From Leptolyngbya ohadii IS1 (GTDB taxonomy: Bacteria > Cyanobacteriota > Cyanobacteriia > Elainellales > Elainellaceae): DNA of 64,000 nucleotides. The notes beneath the pieces are model-generated. The model made no database searches and was not told the DNA's origin. It saw only the letters and a list, made by a program, of their open reading frames with translations. The stretch is from NCBI RefSeq assembly GCF_002215035.1, contig NZ_NKFP01000006.1, positions 137,083-201,082 on the forward strand, given 5' to 3'. Both the position numbers and the translations under genes were made by a program. Of this stretch, positions 16,722 to 26,928 are shown one piece after another (the first letter of the stretch is position 1; every line of letters begins with the position of its first letter).

Positions 16722-18317
16722 ATGAAACGACTTGCCTTGCTCCTGGGTATCATTGCCCCCCTCCTGACGGCTCTTCCGGGACGGGCAGCCGATCGAATTT
16801 ACTTTAATTACGGACTGGTGGGGTTTTCGATCGAAGTCAAAGATCTGGAAAGCTTCGCGCAAACGGGGGAAGGAATCGATCGCCTGGGCTACTTATCGAT
16901 GGTGCTGGGTCGGTATCCAGAGCAGGTGCAAACGGCATTAAAGGCTCGGTATCAGGTTGATCCGGTGATGGTGGGGCAGTTTAGCTACACCGGGTCAGGC
17001 GAACAGCTCTTACAGGAAGTTGGCGATATTATTCAGACGGCTTCTGGTCGAAATGGGGCTTCCAGCATTCGGGCAGCCATGATTCTGGCGGCATCTCATC
17101 CAGACGGGCTTTCGGTCACGGATTTTCTGCGGCAGTTGCCCACCGATATGCGCGTGGATGTCAGCCGATCGCTGCGGCTCGTGAATTTAATTCGATCGCT
17201 GATTCAGGAAACTGAACAATTTGCCGGAGATCTGGCGCAGCAGTCTACTACTACTGCAAAATCGGACACAGATCCCGACTGGAGTAAGCTACCGGATTTG
17301 CGTCGGGCAGGCAATCTGACGGTACAGCGGCAAACTCTGACCATTCGAGATGAGCAGCGCAATCGATCGCTTGTCACCGATCTATATCTACCCGCCGGAA
17401 ACCAGCCCGTCCCGTTAATTGTGATGTCGAACGGATTGGGAGCCAGACGAGATCTGTTTGAAGAACTGGCGCAGCAGCTTGCCTCCCACGGATTTGCCGT
17501 CGCCATTCCAGAGCATCCGGGCAGCAATCGCGATCGGCTTTTAGCCTTCTATCAAGGACTCTATCGGGAGAATTTTGACGCAGCGGAATACGTCGATCGT
17601 CCTAAAGACATTAGCGTTTTGTTAGATGATTTCGCCCGACGCAATTCAACAGAGCTAGGCGATCGCCTGAATCTTCAGCAGGTCGGTGTGTTTGGCTACT
17701 CCTTTGGCGGCACTACGGCGTTATCCCTGGCGGGCGCAAAGTTCGATCGCGCTCAGCTTCAGGCGGATTGCCGGACACAAAGATCGATCGTGAATATCTC
17801 GCTGCTGTATCAGTGCCGGGCATTGAATTTGCCGCAGTTGGATCAGGATTTGCGAGACAATCGGGTAAAAGCAATCTATCTGTTTGTCCCGTTTGGGCAC
17901 AGCTTATTCGGCAAAAATGGACTGCGAGACGTAAAAGTCCCCATCTTCTGGGAAGCTACTGATCAGGACATCCTCACCCCCCTGCTGGTGGAACAGCTCC
18001 CCGCCTACCGTGCTCTGGTTGCTCCACAAAAGTATCTGGCAGTCTCCCAAGGCTTACCCCACGCTCGCCTCACCTACGATGCACTGGGCGGAATTAGCAA
18101 TCGCAAAACCCCCTGGAGCGAACTCAAACGCATCTCCGAAACCTATCACGGCGCTCTCACCGTCGCATTCTTCAAAACGTATATTGCAGAGAATCAAACC
18201 TATCAACCGTTCCTTCAGCCAAACTATACCGAGGTTTTAAGCGATAGGGCTTATCCAATTCACTGGATTAGTGGGGATGTTGCAGTAGAGGCGGCGGAGT
18301 TGGATTTCTCGAAGTAG
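16722..18317 (+). CDS. secreted alpha/beta hydrolase with N-terminal DUF1400
   Basis: The 531-residue precursor has a signal peptide (MKRLALLLGIIAPLLTALPG, cut near GRAA), then the cyanobacterial DUF1400 region (IYFNYGLVGFSIEVKDLESF), then a dienelactone-hydrolase/lipase-like domain with VFGYSFGGTTAL near residue 327 as the nucleophile elbow, and a late conserved His region (GLPHARLTYD). It probably acts as an esterase or lipase outside the cytoplasm. The divergent molybdoenzyme gene shares its upstream region. No substrate can be named. Confidence 0.85.
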   Translation: MKRLALLLGIIAPLLTALPGRAADRIYFNYGLVGFSIEVKDLESFAQTGEGIDRLGYLSMVLGRYPEQVQTALKARYQVDPVMVGQFSYTGSGEQLLQEVGDIIQTASGRNGASSIRAAMILAASHPDGLSVTDFLRQLPTDMRVDVSRSLRLVNLIRSLIQETEQFAGDLAQQSTTTAKSDTDPDWSKLPDLRRAGNLTVQRQTLTIRDEQRNRSLVTDLYLPAGNQPVPLIVMSNGLGARRDLFEELAQQLASHGFAVAIPEHPGSNRDRLLAFYQGLYRENFDAAEYVDRPKDISVLLDDFARRNSTELGDRLNLQQVGVFGYSFGGTTALSLAGAKFDRAQLQADCRTQRSIVNISLLYQCRALNLPQLDQDLRDNRVKAIYLFVPFGHSLFGKNGLRDVKVPIFWEATDQDILTPLLVEQLPAYRALVAPQKYLAVSQGLPHARLTYDALGGISNRKTPWSELKRISETYHGALTVAFFKTYIAENQTYQPFLQPNYTEVLSDRAYPIHWISGDVAVEAAELDFSK

Positions 18318-18332
18318 GGAAGTAGGGGGAGT

Positions 18333-18362
18333 AGATGAGTGGATGAGTGGATGAGTGGATGA
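18333..18362 (+). repeat. octamer tandem repeat (GATGAGTG)n
   Basis: Nearly four units of GGATGAGT (first one imperfect) follow the DUF1400 hydrolase gene. Confidence 0.85.
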
Positions 18363-18365
18363 ATT

Positions 18366-18405
18366 CAAAGTCCCCCAAACTTGGGGGATTTAGGGGGCGT
18401 TAGGA
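18366..18405 (-). repeat. folded intergenic repeat fragment (AAGTCCCCCA...TGGGGG type)
   Basis: TCCCCCAAACTTGGGGGA is a hairpin followed by TTTAGGGGGCG; the same units in the opposite orientation occur at 49644-49681. Confidence 0.65.
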
Positions 18406-18466
18406 GTTGAGCATCCTAACTAGGGATTTGTGTACACAGTAGGGGGAATGAGGCAGCGAAAAGTTT

Positions 18467-19039
18467 ATGGAAATTCGGGCGGAAAGACCAGAGGATATCC
18501 CAGGAATCAGACAAGTAAATATTGAAGCATTCGATCGCGTGAATGAAGCGAATTTAGTCGATCGATTACGAGAAGCGACATTTACAGTTTCATTTGTGGC
18601 GATCGAGTCTGAACAGGAAACAGAACGAATTGTCGGACACATTTTCTACAGCCCCGTTGAAATTGTAGGAGACGACGGCAATCCCCTCCGCTCCCTGCTC
18701 CCCTGCTCCCCCTCCTCATCGCTCTCATTCACCCCTCCACCCCTCCTGGGACTCGCCCCAATGGCAGTGCTGCCAGAGTATCAGAGACGGGGAATTGGGT
18801 CACAGTTAATTCGGCATAGCCTCGCGGAATGCGATCGCCTGGGATACAAAGCAATCGTGGTATTGGGTCATCCAGAGTATTATCCAAAGTTTGGATTCGT
18901 TCCGGCGAAGGAGAAAGGATTGCGGTGTGAATATCCTGTGCCGGATGAGGTATTCATGGTGCTGGAACTGGAGCAGGGCACACTAGAAGGATGCAGCGGA
19001 CTGATTAGATATCGATCGGAATTTAATGAGGTGGAATAG
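18467..19039 (+). CDS. GNAT-family N-acetyltransferase (YhbS-like)
   Basis: The 190-residue protein has the GNAT acetyl-CoA loop VLPEYQRRGIGSQLIRHSL (about residues 101-119) preceded by GLAPMA and followed by YKAIVVLGHPEYYPKFGF, which matches YhbS-type acetyltransferases. Between GHIFYSPVEIV and GLAPMAVLPEY there is an extra Ser/Pro-rich stretch (about residues 73-94) encoded by a CT-rich low-complexity repeat (18687-18750); the family normally joins these strands by a short loop. The frame stays open through it, so the protein may still fold. The acceptor is unknown. Confidence 0.85.
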   Translation: MEIRAERPEDIPGIRQVNIEAFDRVNEANLVDRLREATFTVSFVAIESEQETERIVGHIFYSPVEIVGDDGNPLRSLLPCSPSSSLSFTPPPLLGLAPMAVLPEYQRRGIGSQLIRHSLAECDRLGYKAIVVLGHPEYYPKFGFVPAKEKGLRCEYPVPDEVFMVLELEQGTLEGCSGLIRYRSEFNEVE

Positions 19040-19515
19040 CGATCGGGCTGGCAATCTTTTGTTGCTTTGGCAATAAATTAGCGGTCAATCCAAACTGCTT
19101 CCAGACGAAAATATCGTTTAAAAAATTCAAATAATTTAACAATTATAAGACTATTACTTCTCCTACTTTGGGTAGAGATGGTCGCCTGTCGAAACGGGTA
19201 GAGTATTCACCTAATTGGATGTGATTGTATCGATCACAAATCCTGGATTGTTTCTAATTGTCCTAAGACGATCGATCGCTCTCAGGGATCACTCAGAAGG
19301 ATGATCTGGCTTACTGGCTTCACTCACCGACTGAGATTTTCTTTTCATGATCCGAGGAGTGGCTAACGTCTTTAGCGATCGTGCTGAAAGCTTCTTATCA
19401 GTTCCAGTAAATTACTTTTCTCAAAAGCTTTTCAGCTCTCTATTTTTGCCACTAAACGTGGTGTTTAACTGTAAATCTTTCCATCGCTTACTAATACCGA
19501 GGTAGGCAAACGTCT
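19040..19515. other. AT-rich upstream region of psaB
   Basis: The 476-bp gap is AT-rich and shows no reading frame. It is the only place for the psaB promoter, since no psaA precedes the gene. I could not place -10 and -35 boxes with confidence. GATCGATCG-type palindromes occur near 19270. Confidence 0.5.
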
Positions 19516-21753
19516 ATGGCAACGAAATTCCCAAAATTTAGCCAGGGGATTGCTCAAGAAGTAACCACAAGGCGACTTTGGTACGGAATTGCGACTGCCC
19601 ATGATTTTGAAAGTCATGATGGAATGACGGAAGAGAATCTTTATCAAAAGATTTTTGCTTCCCACTTTGGTCATCTGGCAATCATTTTCCTCTGGACATC
19701 CAGTCTTCTGTTCCACGTCGCCTGGCAGGGCAACTTTGAACGGTGGATTAAAGATCCGATCCACACTCGTCCGATCGCCCACGCGATTTGGGACCCCCAC
19801 TTTGGTAAGCCCGCAGTGGATGCGTTTACTCAGGGTGGCGTGGATTATCCGGTCAACATTGCCTACTCTGGCGTGTATCACTGGTGGTATACGATCGGGA
19901 TGCGAACCAACGGTGAACTCTACATGGGTTCCCTCTTCCTCATCCTGTTGTCAGCGATCTTTCTATTTGCGGGCTGGCTGCACCTTCAGCCGAAGTTCCG
20001 TCCCTCGCTGTCCTGGTTCAAAAATGCTGAATCTCGCCTGAATCACCACTTGGCTGGTTTGTTTGGCGTCAGCTCTCTCGCCTGGGCAGGTCACATGGTT
20101 CACGTCGCAATTCCAGAGTCGCGCGGCATCCATGTGGGTTGGGATAACTTCCTGACGATGAAGCCGCACCCGGCAGGATTGGCACCGTTCTTTACCGGAA
20201 ATTGGGGAGTCTATGCCCAGAATCCCGACTCTGCGGAGCATGTCTTTACGACTTCGCAAGGTGCTGGAACGGCAATTCTGACCTTCCTGGGTGGCTTCCA
20301 TCCGCAGACCGAATCGCTGTGGCTGACGGACATTGCCCATCACCATCTGGCGATCGCCGTGATTTTCATCATTGCGGGTCATATGTACCGCACCAACTTT
20401 GGAATTGGGCACAGCATCAAAGAAATGCTCAACTCTAAAGCGGGTCTGCTAACTCCCAGAAGTGAAGGTCAGTTCAATCTGCCGCACCACGGGCTGTACG
20501 ACACCTACAACAACTCGCTGCACTTCCAGTTAGGGATTCACCTGGCTGCCCTGGGTGTGGTGACGTCGCTGGTGGCGCAGCATATGTATTCCATGCCGCC
20601 CTACGCCTTTATGGCAAGGGATTTCACCACGCAGGCGGCGCTCTATACCCATCACCAGTACATTGCTGGATTTCTGATGGTTGGCGCGTTTGCCCACGGT
20701 GCGATCTTCTGGGTGCGGGATTACGATCCGGTGCAGAACAAAGGGAACGTCCTCGATCGCGTTCTCAATCACAAAGAAGCGATCATCTCTCACTTGAGCT
20801 GGGTATCGTTGTTCCTGGGCTTCCATACATTAGGTCTGTACGTCCATAACGACGTGATGCAGGCTTTTGGAACGCCCGAAAAACAAATCCTGATTGAGCC
20901 TGTGTTCGCGCAGTTCATTCAGGCATCCCACGGCAAACTGCTTTACGGTATGGATACGCTGCTGTCAAATCCTGGCAGCATTGCTTCCACAGCATGGCCC
21001 AACCACGGCAACGTCTGGCTTCCGGGCTGGCTCGGTGCGATTAACTCCGGGAATAATTCCCTATTCCTCACGATCGGTCCGGGTGACTTCTTGATTCACC
21101 ACGCGATCGCTCTGGGACTGCACGTTACAACTTTGATTGGTGTTAAAGGCGCACTCGACGCACGCGGCACCAAACTGATGCCCGACAAGAAAGACTTTGG
21201 CTTTACCTTCCCTTGCGACGGTCCCGGTCGTGGCGGTACTTGCCAAACCTCTGGATGGGAACAGTCTTTCTATCTGGCAATCTTCTGGATGCTGAATACG
21301 ATCGCCTGGGCAACTTTCTACTTCCACTGGAAGCACCTGGGCATCTGGTCAGGCAACGTCGCTCAGTTTAACGAAAGCTCAACCTACATCATGGGCTGGC
21401 TGCGCGATTACCTCTGGCTCTATTCGGGTCCAATCATCAACGGCTATAACCCCTACGGCATGAACAGCATCGCCGTTTGGGACTGGATGTTCCTCTTCGG
21501 GCATCTGGTGTGGGCAACGGGCTTCATGTTCCTGATTAGCTGGCGCGGTTATTGGCAAGAGCTGATCGAAACGCTGGTCTGGGCACATGAACGCACGCCT
21601 CTCGCGAACCTGATTCGCTGGAAGGATAAGCCCGTCGCACTGTCGATCGTTCAAGGTTGGTTAACGGGTCTAATCCACTTCACGGTGGGCTACATCCTAA
21701 CCTACGCCGCCTTCCTCATAGGCGCAACTGCCGGACGATTCCCAGTCAACTAA
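19516..21753 (+). CDS. psaB: photosystem I P700 apoprotein A2, stand-alone copy
   Basis: The 745-residue protein covers all of PsaB, from [20 protein letters not shown] to [16 protein letters not shown], with eleven membrane segments expected. The FX iron-sulfur ligand motif [12 protein letters not shown] is intact (about residues 565-576), as is the P700 axial His in [20 protein letters not shown] (about 663) and the phylloquinone-side SWRGYW. Canonical cyanobacterial psaB follows psaA in one operon; here an acetyltransferase gene and a 476-bp gap lie upstream, and no psaA is in the window. Several usually invariant spots differ from what I recall (for example [12 protein letters not shown] in place of WTSGNLFHVAWQ), which suggests a divergent second copy. 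The start is the ATG at 19516 preceded by GAGGTAGG. Confidence 0.95.
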   Translation: MATKFPKFSQGIAQEVTTRRLWYGIATAHDFESHDGMTEENLYQKIFASHFGHLAIIFLWTSSLLFHVAWQGNFERWIKDPIHTRPIAHAIWDPHFGKPAVDAFTQGGVDYPVNIAYSGVYHWWYTIGMRTNGELYMGSLFLILLSAIFLFAGWLHLQPKFRPSLSWFKNAESRLNHHLAGLFGVSSLAWAGHMVHVAIPESRGIHVGWDNFLTMKPHPAGLAPFFTGNWGVYAQNPDSAEHVFTTSQGAGTAILTFLGGFHPQTESLWLTDIAHHHLAIAVIFIIAGHMYRTNFGIGHSIKEMLNSKAGLLTPRSEGQFNLPHHGLYDTYNNSLHFQLGIHLAALGVVTSLVAQHMYSMPPYAFMARDFTTQAALYTHHQYIAGFLMVGAFAHGAIFWVRDYDPVQNKGNVLDRVLNHKEAIISHLSWVSLFLGFHTLGLYVHNDVMQAFGTPEKQILIEPVFAQFIQASHGKLLYGMDTLLSNPGSIASTAWPNHGNVWLPGWLGAINSGNNSLFLTIGPGDFLIHHAIALGLHVTTLIGVKGALDARGTKLMPDKKDFGFTFPCDGPGRGGTCQTSGWEQSFYLAIFWMLNTIAWATFYFHWKHLGIWSGNVAQFNESSTYIMGWLRDYLWLYSGPIINGYNPYGMNSIAVWDWMFLFGHLVWATGFMFLISWRGYWQELIETLVWAHERTPLANLIRWKDKPVALSIVQGWLTGLIHFTVGYILTYAAFLIGATAGRFPVN

Positions 21754-21977
21754 AAATTCCTGGTTAAGTCAGGGATAAACCGACGATCGAAAACGGAATC
21801 AACTTTGGGAAGGGTGTCTCTACTGAGGGACTTAACTGCCAAGGGAGATACCCAACCCAGAAGGAGCAGTTGATTTAGCTTTCGGGAGTCACAAACAAGT
21901 TACAAAACTAGTTACAAACCGATCGCTGGAGAAGAGCGGTCAAACCTACAACCTTTTTAAGGTGTTGCCATAAGTCC

Positions 21978-22008
21978 AGGGCGGGGAGCAGGTCTTCGCC
22001 CTCTTTAT
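21978..22008 (+). terminator. probable rho-independent terminator after psaB
   Basis: AGGGCG (21978-21983) pairs with CGCCCT (21997-22002), followed by the T-rich CTTTATT. It lies 225 bp after the psaB stop. Confidence 0.5.
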
Positions 22009-22013
22009 TGTGT

Positions 22014-22045
22014 GGATGGGTGGATGAGTCGATGAGTGGATGGGT
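22014..22045 (+). repeat. octamer tandem repeat, four units
   Basis: GGATGGGT, GGATGAGT, CGATGAGT and GGATGGGT follow each other without gaps. Both common variants of the octamer occur side by side here. Confidence 0.9.
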
Positions 22046-22598
22046 AGGCGAGTGAGGAGTTACCAGTCTCTACGGCTGAAGTAAACGGGGAGCCAGTCAG
22101 TTAGAGGATTCCACCTGAACGCTACGCACCATAGACCGTAGGTGTTGCTGTCATAGGTTAGGTAGATAGCTAGATGCTGATCCCCGCGATACTGCTGAAT
22201 TAAAACTCAACTAGCTCGTGACTCTCATCTGCTTCTAATTCAGAAGAAGGACAAAATTGCCTTATATATTAGTGGGCTTTTGGAACTAGCTGCTATAGTT
22301 CAGCCTCCGCCTGAGCGAGAAGCTTCCAGGCACTAGCAGAAGGTTTACCGTTATCGTCGGGGATGCGGAGATCGCATTCAACTGACTCTAAACACGAAGT
22401 CCAGCCAGCGGAGCAGCAGGTCGAGGCGGCAGTGGGGGCGATCGGGTTTTGATGAGGTTCATTAACTGATGGGGCTGTGCCAGCAGGCACTGTCGTAAAG
22501 TAGGTATTTAGGGTGAGAACCACAGAAGTACCAGTTAAGTCTTCTGCTGGGAGACTATATCTAGAGGGTCGCCCCTTTGTAATCGCTGAGCGTTGGCA

Positions 22599-25586
22599 AT
22601 GACGGAACAACAGATCGAACAAGCACTAATTGAAAAACTGGGTGACCTTAAATACAGCTACCGTCCGGACATCCGCGATCGCGCCGCGCTGGAGAAAAAC
22701 TTCCGTGAGAAGTTCGAGGCACTTAATCGAGTCCGTCTGCTCGATTCCGAGTTTGAACGCCTGCTAGAGCAGATTATTACCCCGGATGTTTTTGCTGCTG
22801 CTAGACTTCTGCGTGAGCGCAGCAGCTTCGAGCGTGAAGACGGTACACCGCTGTTCTATACCCTGGTCAATATTAAAGAGTGGTGTAAAAACACCTTTGA
22901 GGTGGTCAACCAGCTTCGCATCAATACGGACAGCAGCCACCACCGATATGATGTGATCCTGCTGATCAATGGTGTGCCAGTGGTGCAAATTGAGCTAAAA
23001 ACGCTCACCATCAGTCCGCGCCGTGCCATGCAGCAGATCGTCGATTACAAAAACGACCCCGGTAACGGCTACACCAGAACTCTGCTGTGCTTTCTGCAAT
23101 TGTTCATCGTTAGCAACCGTAGCGATACCTGGTACTTTGCTAACAACAACAGCCGTCACTTCAGCTTCAACGCCGACGAGCGTTTTCTGCCGCTCTACCA
23201 GTTCGCCGGGGAGAACAACAAAAAAATCACTCATCTGGACAGCTTTGCTGAGGCATTCTTAGCTAAATGTACGCTGGCGCAAATGATTAGCCGCTACATG
23301 GTGCTGGTCGCCAGCGAACAGAAGCTGATGATGATGCGCCCCTATCAGATTTATGCCGTCAAGTCGATTGTGGAGTGCATTCACCAAAACTGCGGCAACG
23401 GCTATATCTGGCATACCACGGGCAGCGGTAAAACGCTCACCTCCTTCAAGGCATCAACGCTGCTCAAGGACAACCCGGACATTGAGAAATGCCTGTTTGT
23501 CGTGGATCGGAAGGATCTCGATCGCCAGACGCGGGAGGAATTCAACAAATTTCAGGAGGGCTGCGTCGAGGAGAACACGAATACTGAAACTCTGGTGCAG
23601 CGGCTACTCTCTAACGATTATGCCAATAAGGTGATTGTGACAACGATCCAAAAGCTAGGCTTAGCACTGGATGATGGTAGCAAAACCGGCAGCAAACGCA
23701 GCAAAAAAACCAGCTATAAGCAGCGGTTGGAACCGCTTCGTCAAAAACGCATCGTCTTTATCTTTGATGAATGCCATCGATCGCAGTTTGGCGAGAACCA
23801 CAGGGCGATCAAGGAATTTTTTCCCAACGCTCAGCTATTTGGCTTTACGGGTACGCCGATTTTTGAGCAGAATGCCACCTACCAGCAGATCGAAGGTCAG
23901 CAAGCCTCCTACAAAACCACGGAAGACATCTTCCAGCAGCAACTGCACGCTTATACCATCACCGACGCGATCGAAGACCGCAACGTCCTGCGGTTCCACA
24001 TTGACTACTACAAGCCTGAAGGCAAGCACATTCCCAAGCCAGGAGAACTGCTGGCAAAGAAACCCATCGTCGAGGCGATTTTGGCGAAGCACGATGCCGC
24101 TACTGCTGGACGCAAGTTTAACGCGGTTCTAGCCACCAGTTCTATCAACGATGCCATCGAATACTATCGTCTATTCAAGGAAATCCAGGACAAGAAACAG
24201 AGCAAAGACAGCACCTTCCAGCCACTAAATGTTGCCTGTGTGTTTTCCCCACCTGCCGAAGGCAACAAGGACGTTCAGCAGATTCAGGAGGACTTACCCC
24301 AAGAAAAGGCTGACAACCAGATTGCCCCGGAGGAAAAGAAGACAGCACTGAAGGCAATTGTTGCCGATTACAACACTCGCTACGGAACCAATCACGATAT
24401 CAACTCCTTTGACCTGTACTATCAGGATGTGCAAAAGCGCATCAAGGATCAGCAATACCCTAATCAGGACTTGCCCCATGCCCAAAAGATTGATCTGGTG
24501 ATTGTAGTAGATATGCTGCTTACTGGCTTCGATTCTAAATTCCTCAATACGCTCTATGTAGACAAAAACCTCAAATACCACGGGCTGATTCAGGCGTTTT
24601 CGCGTACTAATCGGGTACTGAATGACACCAAGCCCTACGGCAGCATTCTCGACTTCCGCGATCAGCAGCAGGCGGTGGACGAGGCAATTACTCTCTTCTC
24701 AGGCGAACACCAGGAAAAGGCGAAAGAAATTTGGCTGGTCGATGCTGCCCCAGAGGTGATTCATAACCTGGAAATAGCAGTTCAAAAGCTGGATGAGTTT
24801 ATGCAATCTCAGGGGGTTGCTTGTGCCCCGGAGGAAGTGCCCAACCTTAAAGGTGATGCGGCGCGTAGCCAGTTTGTCAATTTGTTTAAGGAGGTGCAGC
24901 GGCTCAAGACCCAGCTTGACCAATACACTGACCTCACGCCAGAAGATAACGCAGCCATTGAGCAAGTGATTTCCTCAGAGCAGCTACAAGCCTTCCGGGG
25001 GGTGTATTTAGAAACTGCCCAGCGTTTGAAAGCCCAGCAGGAGAAAAGCGATACTGTCGTCCCAGAGGTGCAGCAGCTTGATTTTGAATTTGTGCTGTTT
25101 GCCTCTGCGGTGATTGATTACGACTACATCATGGCACTGCTAGCTCGTTATACCCAGGCGAAACCGGGCAAACAAACAATGAGCCGCGATCAGTTGATTG
25201 GTCTGATTCAATCTGATGCGAAGTTCATGGACGATCGTGAAGATATTGCCGCCTATATCAGCACTCTGCAAGTGGGCGAAGGGCTGGACGAAAAAACAAT
25301 CCGCCAGGGGTATGAGAATTTCAAGGCGGAAAAGAGTGCCCGTGAACTGGCTGAAGTTGCCAAAAAGCACGGGCTAGAACCTGATGCGCTGCAAGCATTT
25401 GTAGACGGCATTCTGCTGCGGATGATTTTTGATGGCGAACAACTTAGCGATCTGCTGGCTCCGTTAGAGTTGGGCTGGAAGGCTCGCACTCAAAAGGAAC
25501 TGGCACTGATGGAGGATTTGATCCCGCTGCTGCACAAACTCGCTCAAGGACGGGAAATTTCAGGGTTGGGGGCGTATGAGCAATAA
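22599..25586 (+). CDS. hsdR: type I restriction endonuclease, motor subunit R
   Basis: HsdR translocates DNA with ATP and cuts it when bound to HsdM/HsdS. The 995-residue protein has the N-terminal PD-(D/E)xK nuclease site (YDVILLINGVPVVQIELK, about residues 117-134), the helicase Walker A HTTGSGKT (about 271-278), the DECH box FDECHRSQFG (about 388) and motif III FGFTGTPIF. I start at the ATG at 22599; a TTG two codons earlier is also open. It opens an operon hsdR-hsdS-PrrC-like-vapB-vapC-hsdM, and its last codons overlap hsdS by 11 bp. HIP1 sites inside the gene suggest long residence in cyanobacteria. Confidence 0.95.
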   Translation: MTEQQIEQALIEKLGDLKYSYRPDIRDRAALEKNFREKFEALNRVRLLDSEFERLLEQIITPDVFAAARLLRERSSFEREDGTPLFYTLVNIKEWCKNTFEVVNQLRINTDSSHHRYDVILLINGVPVVQIELKTLTISPRRAMQQIVDYKNDPGNGYTRTLLCFLQLFIVSNRSDTWYFANNNSRHFSFNADERFLPLYQFAGENNKKITHLDSFAEAFLAKCTLAQMISRYMVLVASEQKLMMMRPYQIYAVKSIVECIHQNCGNGYIWHTTGSGKTLTSFKASTLLKDNPDIEKCLFVVDRKDLDRQTREEFNKFQEGCVEENTNTETLVQRLLSNDYANKVIVTTIQKLGLALDDGSKTGSKRSKKTSYKQRLEPLRQKRIVFIFDECHRSQFGENHRAIKEFFPNAQLFGFTGTPIFEQNATYQQIEGQQASYKTTEDIFQQQLHAYTITDAIEDRNVLRFHIDYYKPEGKHIPKPGELLAKKPIVEAILAKHDAATAGRKFNAVLATSSINDAIEYYRLFKEIQDKKQSKDSTFQPLNVACVFSPPAEGNKDVQQIQEDLPQEKADNQIAPEEKKTALKAIVADYNTRYGTNHDINSFDLYYQDVQKRIKDQQYPNQDLPHAQKIDLVIVVDMLLTGFDSKFLNTLYVDKNLKYHGLIQAFSRTNRVLNDTKPYGSILDFRDQQQAVDEAITLFSGEHQEKAKEIWLVDAAPEVIHNLEIAVQKLDEFMQSQGVACAPEEVPNLKGDAARSQFVNLFKEVQRLKTQLDQYTDLTPEDNAAIEQVISSEQLQAFRGVYLETAQRLKAQQEKSDTVVPEVQQLDFEFVLFASAVIDYDYIMALLARYTQAKPGKQTMSRDQLIGLIQSDAKFMDDREDIAAYISTLQVGEGLDEKTIRQGYENFKAEKSARELAEVAKKHGLEPDALQAFVDGILLRMIFDGEQLSDLLAPLELGWKARTQKELALMEDLIPLLHKLAQGREISGLGAYEQ

Positions 25587-26928
25587 GGCGGATTTAACAA
25601 ATGTGAATCAAGAAACTGAGCGCAAGTTAAAGCCTAAATTACGCTTTCGTGATTTCCGAGATGCAGAGGAATGGAGTAATGAGAAACTAAAAAGCTTGTA
25701 CTCCTTCAAAGCAACTAACTCCTATTCTAGAGATAAGCTAAATTATGAAAACGGCTTGGTGAAAAATATTCACTATGGCGATATACATACTAAGTTTTCA
25801 GCGTTATTTAATATCGAAAATGAAATTGTGCCTTTCATAAATCCTTCGGAGTCTCTCGAAAAGATCAGCATAGATTCTTACTGTGTCGAGGGAGACATAA
25901 TATTTGCTGACGCATCGGAAGATTTAGATGGTGTCGGGAAAAGCATCGAGATAGTCCATCTTAACAACGAGAAGTTGCTGTCTGGATTACATACACTTTT
26001 AGCACGACAAAGAGATAATAGATTTGTTGTTGGTTTTGGTGGGCATCTATTTAAGTCAAGCTGGATGCGAACTCAAATTAAAAGGGAATCTCAAGGAGCA
26101 AAGGTTCTTGGAATATCAGCTACAAGGTTATCAAATATTGATGTTGTTTTTCCTTCAAATAAGAAAGAACAACAAAAAATTGCTGACTGCCTTTCTTCTA
26201 TAGACGATCGCATTACCGCAGAAAACCAAAAGCTCGACACCCTCAAAGCTCACAAAAAAGGGCTGATGCAGCAGCTTTTTCCCGTCGAAGGCAAAACACT
26301 TCCAAAACTACGCTTCATTGAGTTTCGTAATGCTTCAGAGTGGGAGGTGAAAAGAATCGAAGACTTATCAGTAAGAGGATCTGGACATACGCCAAATAAA
26401 AGTCAACCAAGCTATTACAATGGCGGAATTAAATGGGTTTCTCTTGCTGATTCTAATAAGCTAGATAATGGATATATCTATGAAACTAAAGTTGAAATTT
26501 CAAAAGAAGGACTTAAAAACTCATCCGCAGTTCTTCACCCTGTGGGCACAGTAATCATTAGCCGTGATGCTGGAGTTGGAAAAAGTGCAGTTTTGTATTC
26601 TGAAATGGCAGTAAGTCAGCATTTTATAGCTTGGCGGTGCGACGAGTCTAAGCTTTCAAATTGGTTCCTGTATTACTTTTTACAAGTTTTAAAGCCAAAG
26701 TTTGAAGCAATTGCTACAGGAAGTACTATCAAGACAATAGGACTACCCTACTTTAAAGAAATTTGTATAACTATTCCTTCTGTCCTTGAACAGAAAAAAA
26801 TTGCCGACTGCCTCATTTCAATTGATGAACTGGTCGCCGCCCAAACTCAAAAAATTGAGGCACTGAAGTTGCACAAAAAAGGTCTAATGCAGCAGCTTTT
26901 TCCATCAATTAACGAGGTAAGCGGATGA
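25576..26928 (+). CDS. hsdS: type I restriction-modification specificity subunit S
   Basis: HsdS selects the DNA target for both methylation and cutting. The 450-residue protein has two target-recognition domains, each introduced by similar segments (KLRFRDFRDAEEW and KLRFIEFRNASEW) and each followed by a near-identical helix (KKIADCLSSIDDRITAENQK and KKIADCLISIDELVAAQTQK, both ending AHKKGLMQQLFP or LHKKGLMQQLFP). The repeated helices form the conserved spacer regions and are possible recombination points for domain exchange. The base composition is visibly more AT-rich than hsdR and hsdM. It overlaps hsdR by 11 bp and the next gene by 4 bp, indicating translational coupling. Confidence 0.95.
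   Translation: MSNKADLTNVNQETERKLKPKLRFRDFRDAEEWSNEKLKSLYSFKATNSYSRDKLNYENGLVKNIHYGDIHTKFSALFNIENEIVPFINPSESLEKISIDSYCVEGDIIFADASEDLDGVGKSIEIVHLNNEKLLSGLHTLLARQRDNRFVVGFGGHLFKSSWMRTQIKRESQGAKVLGISATRLSNIDVVFPSNKKEQQKIADCLSSIDDRITAENQKLDTLKAHKKGLMQQLFPVEGKTLPKLRFIEFRNASEWEVKRIEDLSVRGSGHTPNKSQPSYYNGGIKWVSLADSNKLDNGYIYETKVEISKEGLKNSSAVLHPVGTVIISRDAGVGKSAVLYSEMAVSQHFIAWRCDESKLSNWFLYYFLQVLKPKFEAIATGSTIKTIGLPYFKEICITIPSVLEQKKIADCLISIDELVAAQTQKIEALKLHKKGLMQQLFPSINEVSG

Larger units (their letters stand above)
21754..22598. other. region between psaB and the R-M operon, no supported gene
   Basis: It contains a terminator hairpin at 21978-22008, an octamer array at 22014-22045 and then about 550 bp without a convincing gene. 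A 109-codon minus-strand frame (22293-22622) exists but overlaps hsdR and has no recognised domain. This segment may be the insertion boundary of the restriction island. Confidence 0.5.

Noticed and set aside
22293-22622. 109-codon minus-strand frame upstream of hsdR
   Set aside because: It overlaps the hsdR start, has no recognised domain, signal or ribosome site, and is Thr/Ser/Pro-rich in a way typical of chance frames. I leave it uncalled.
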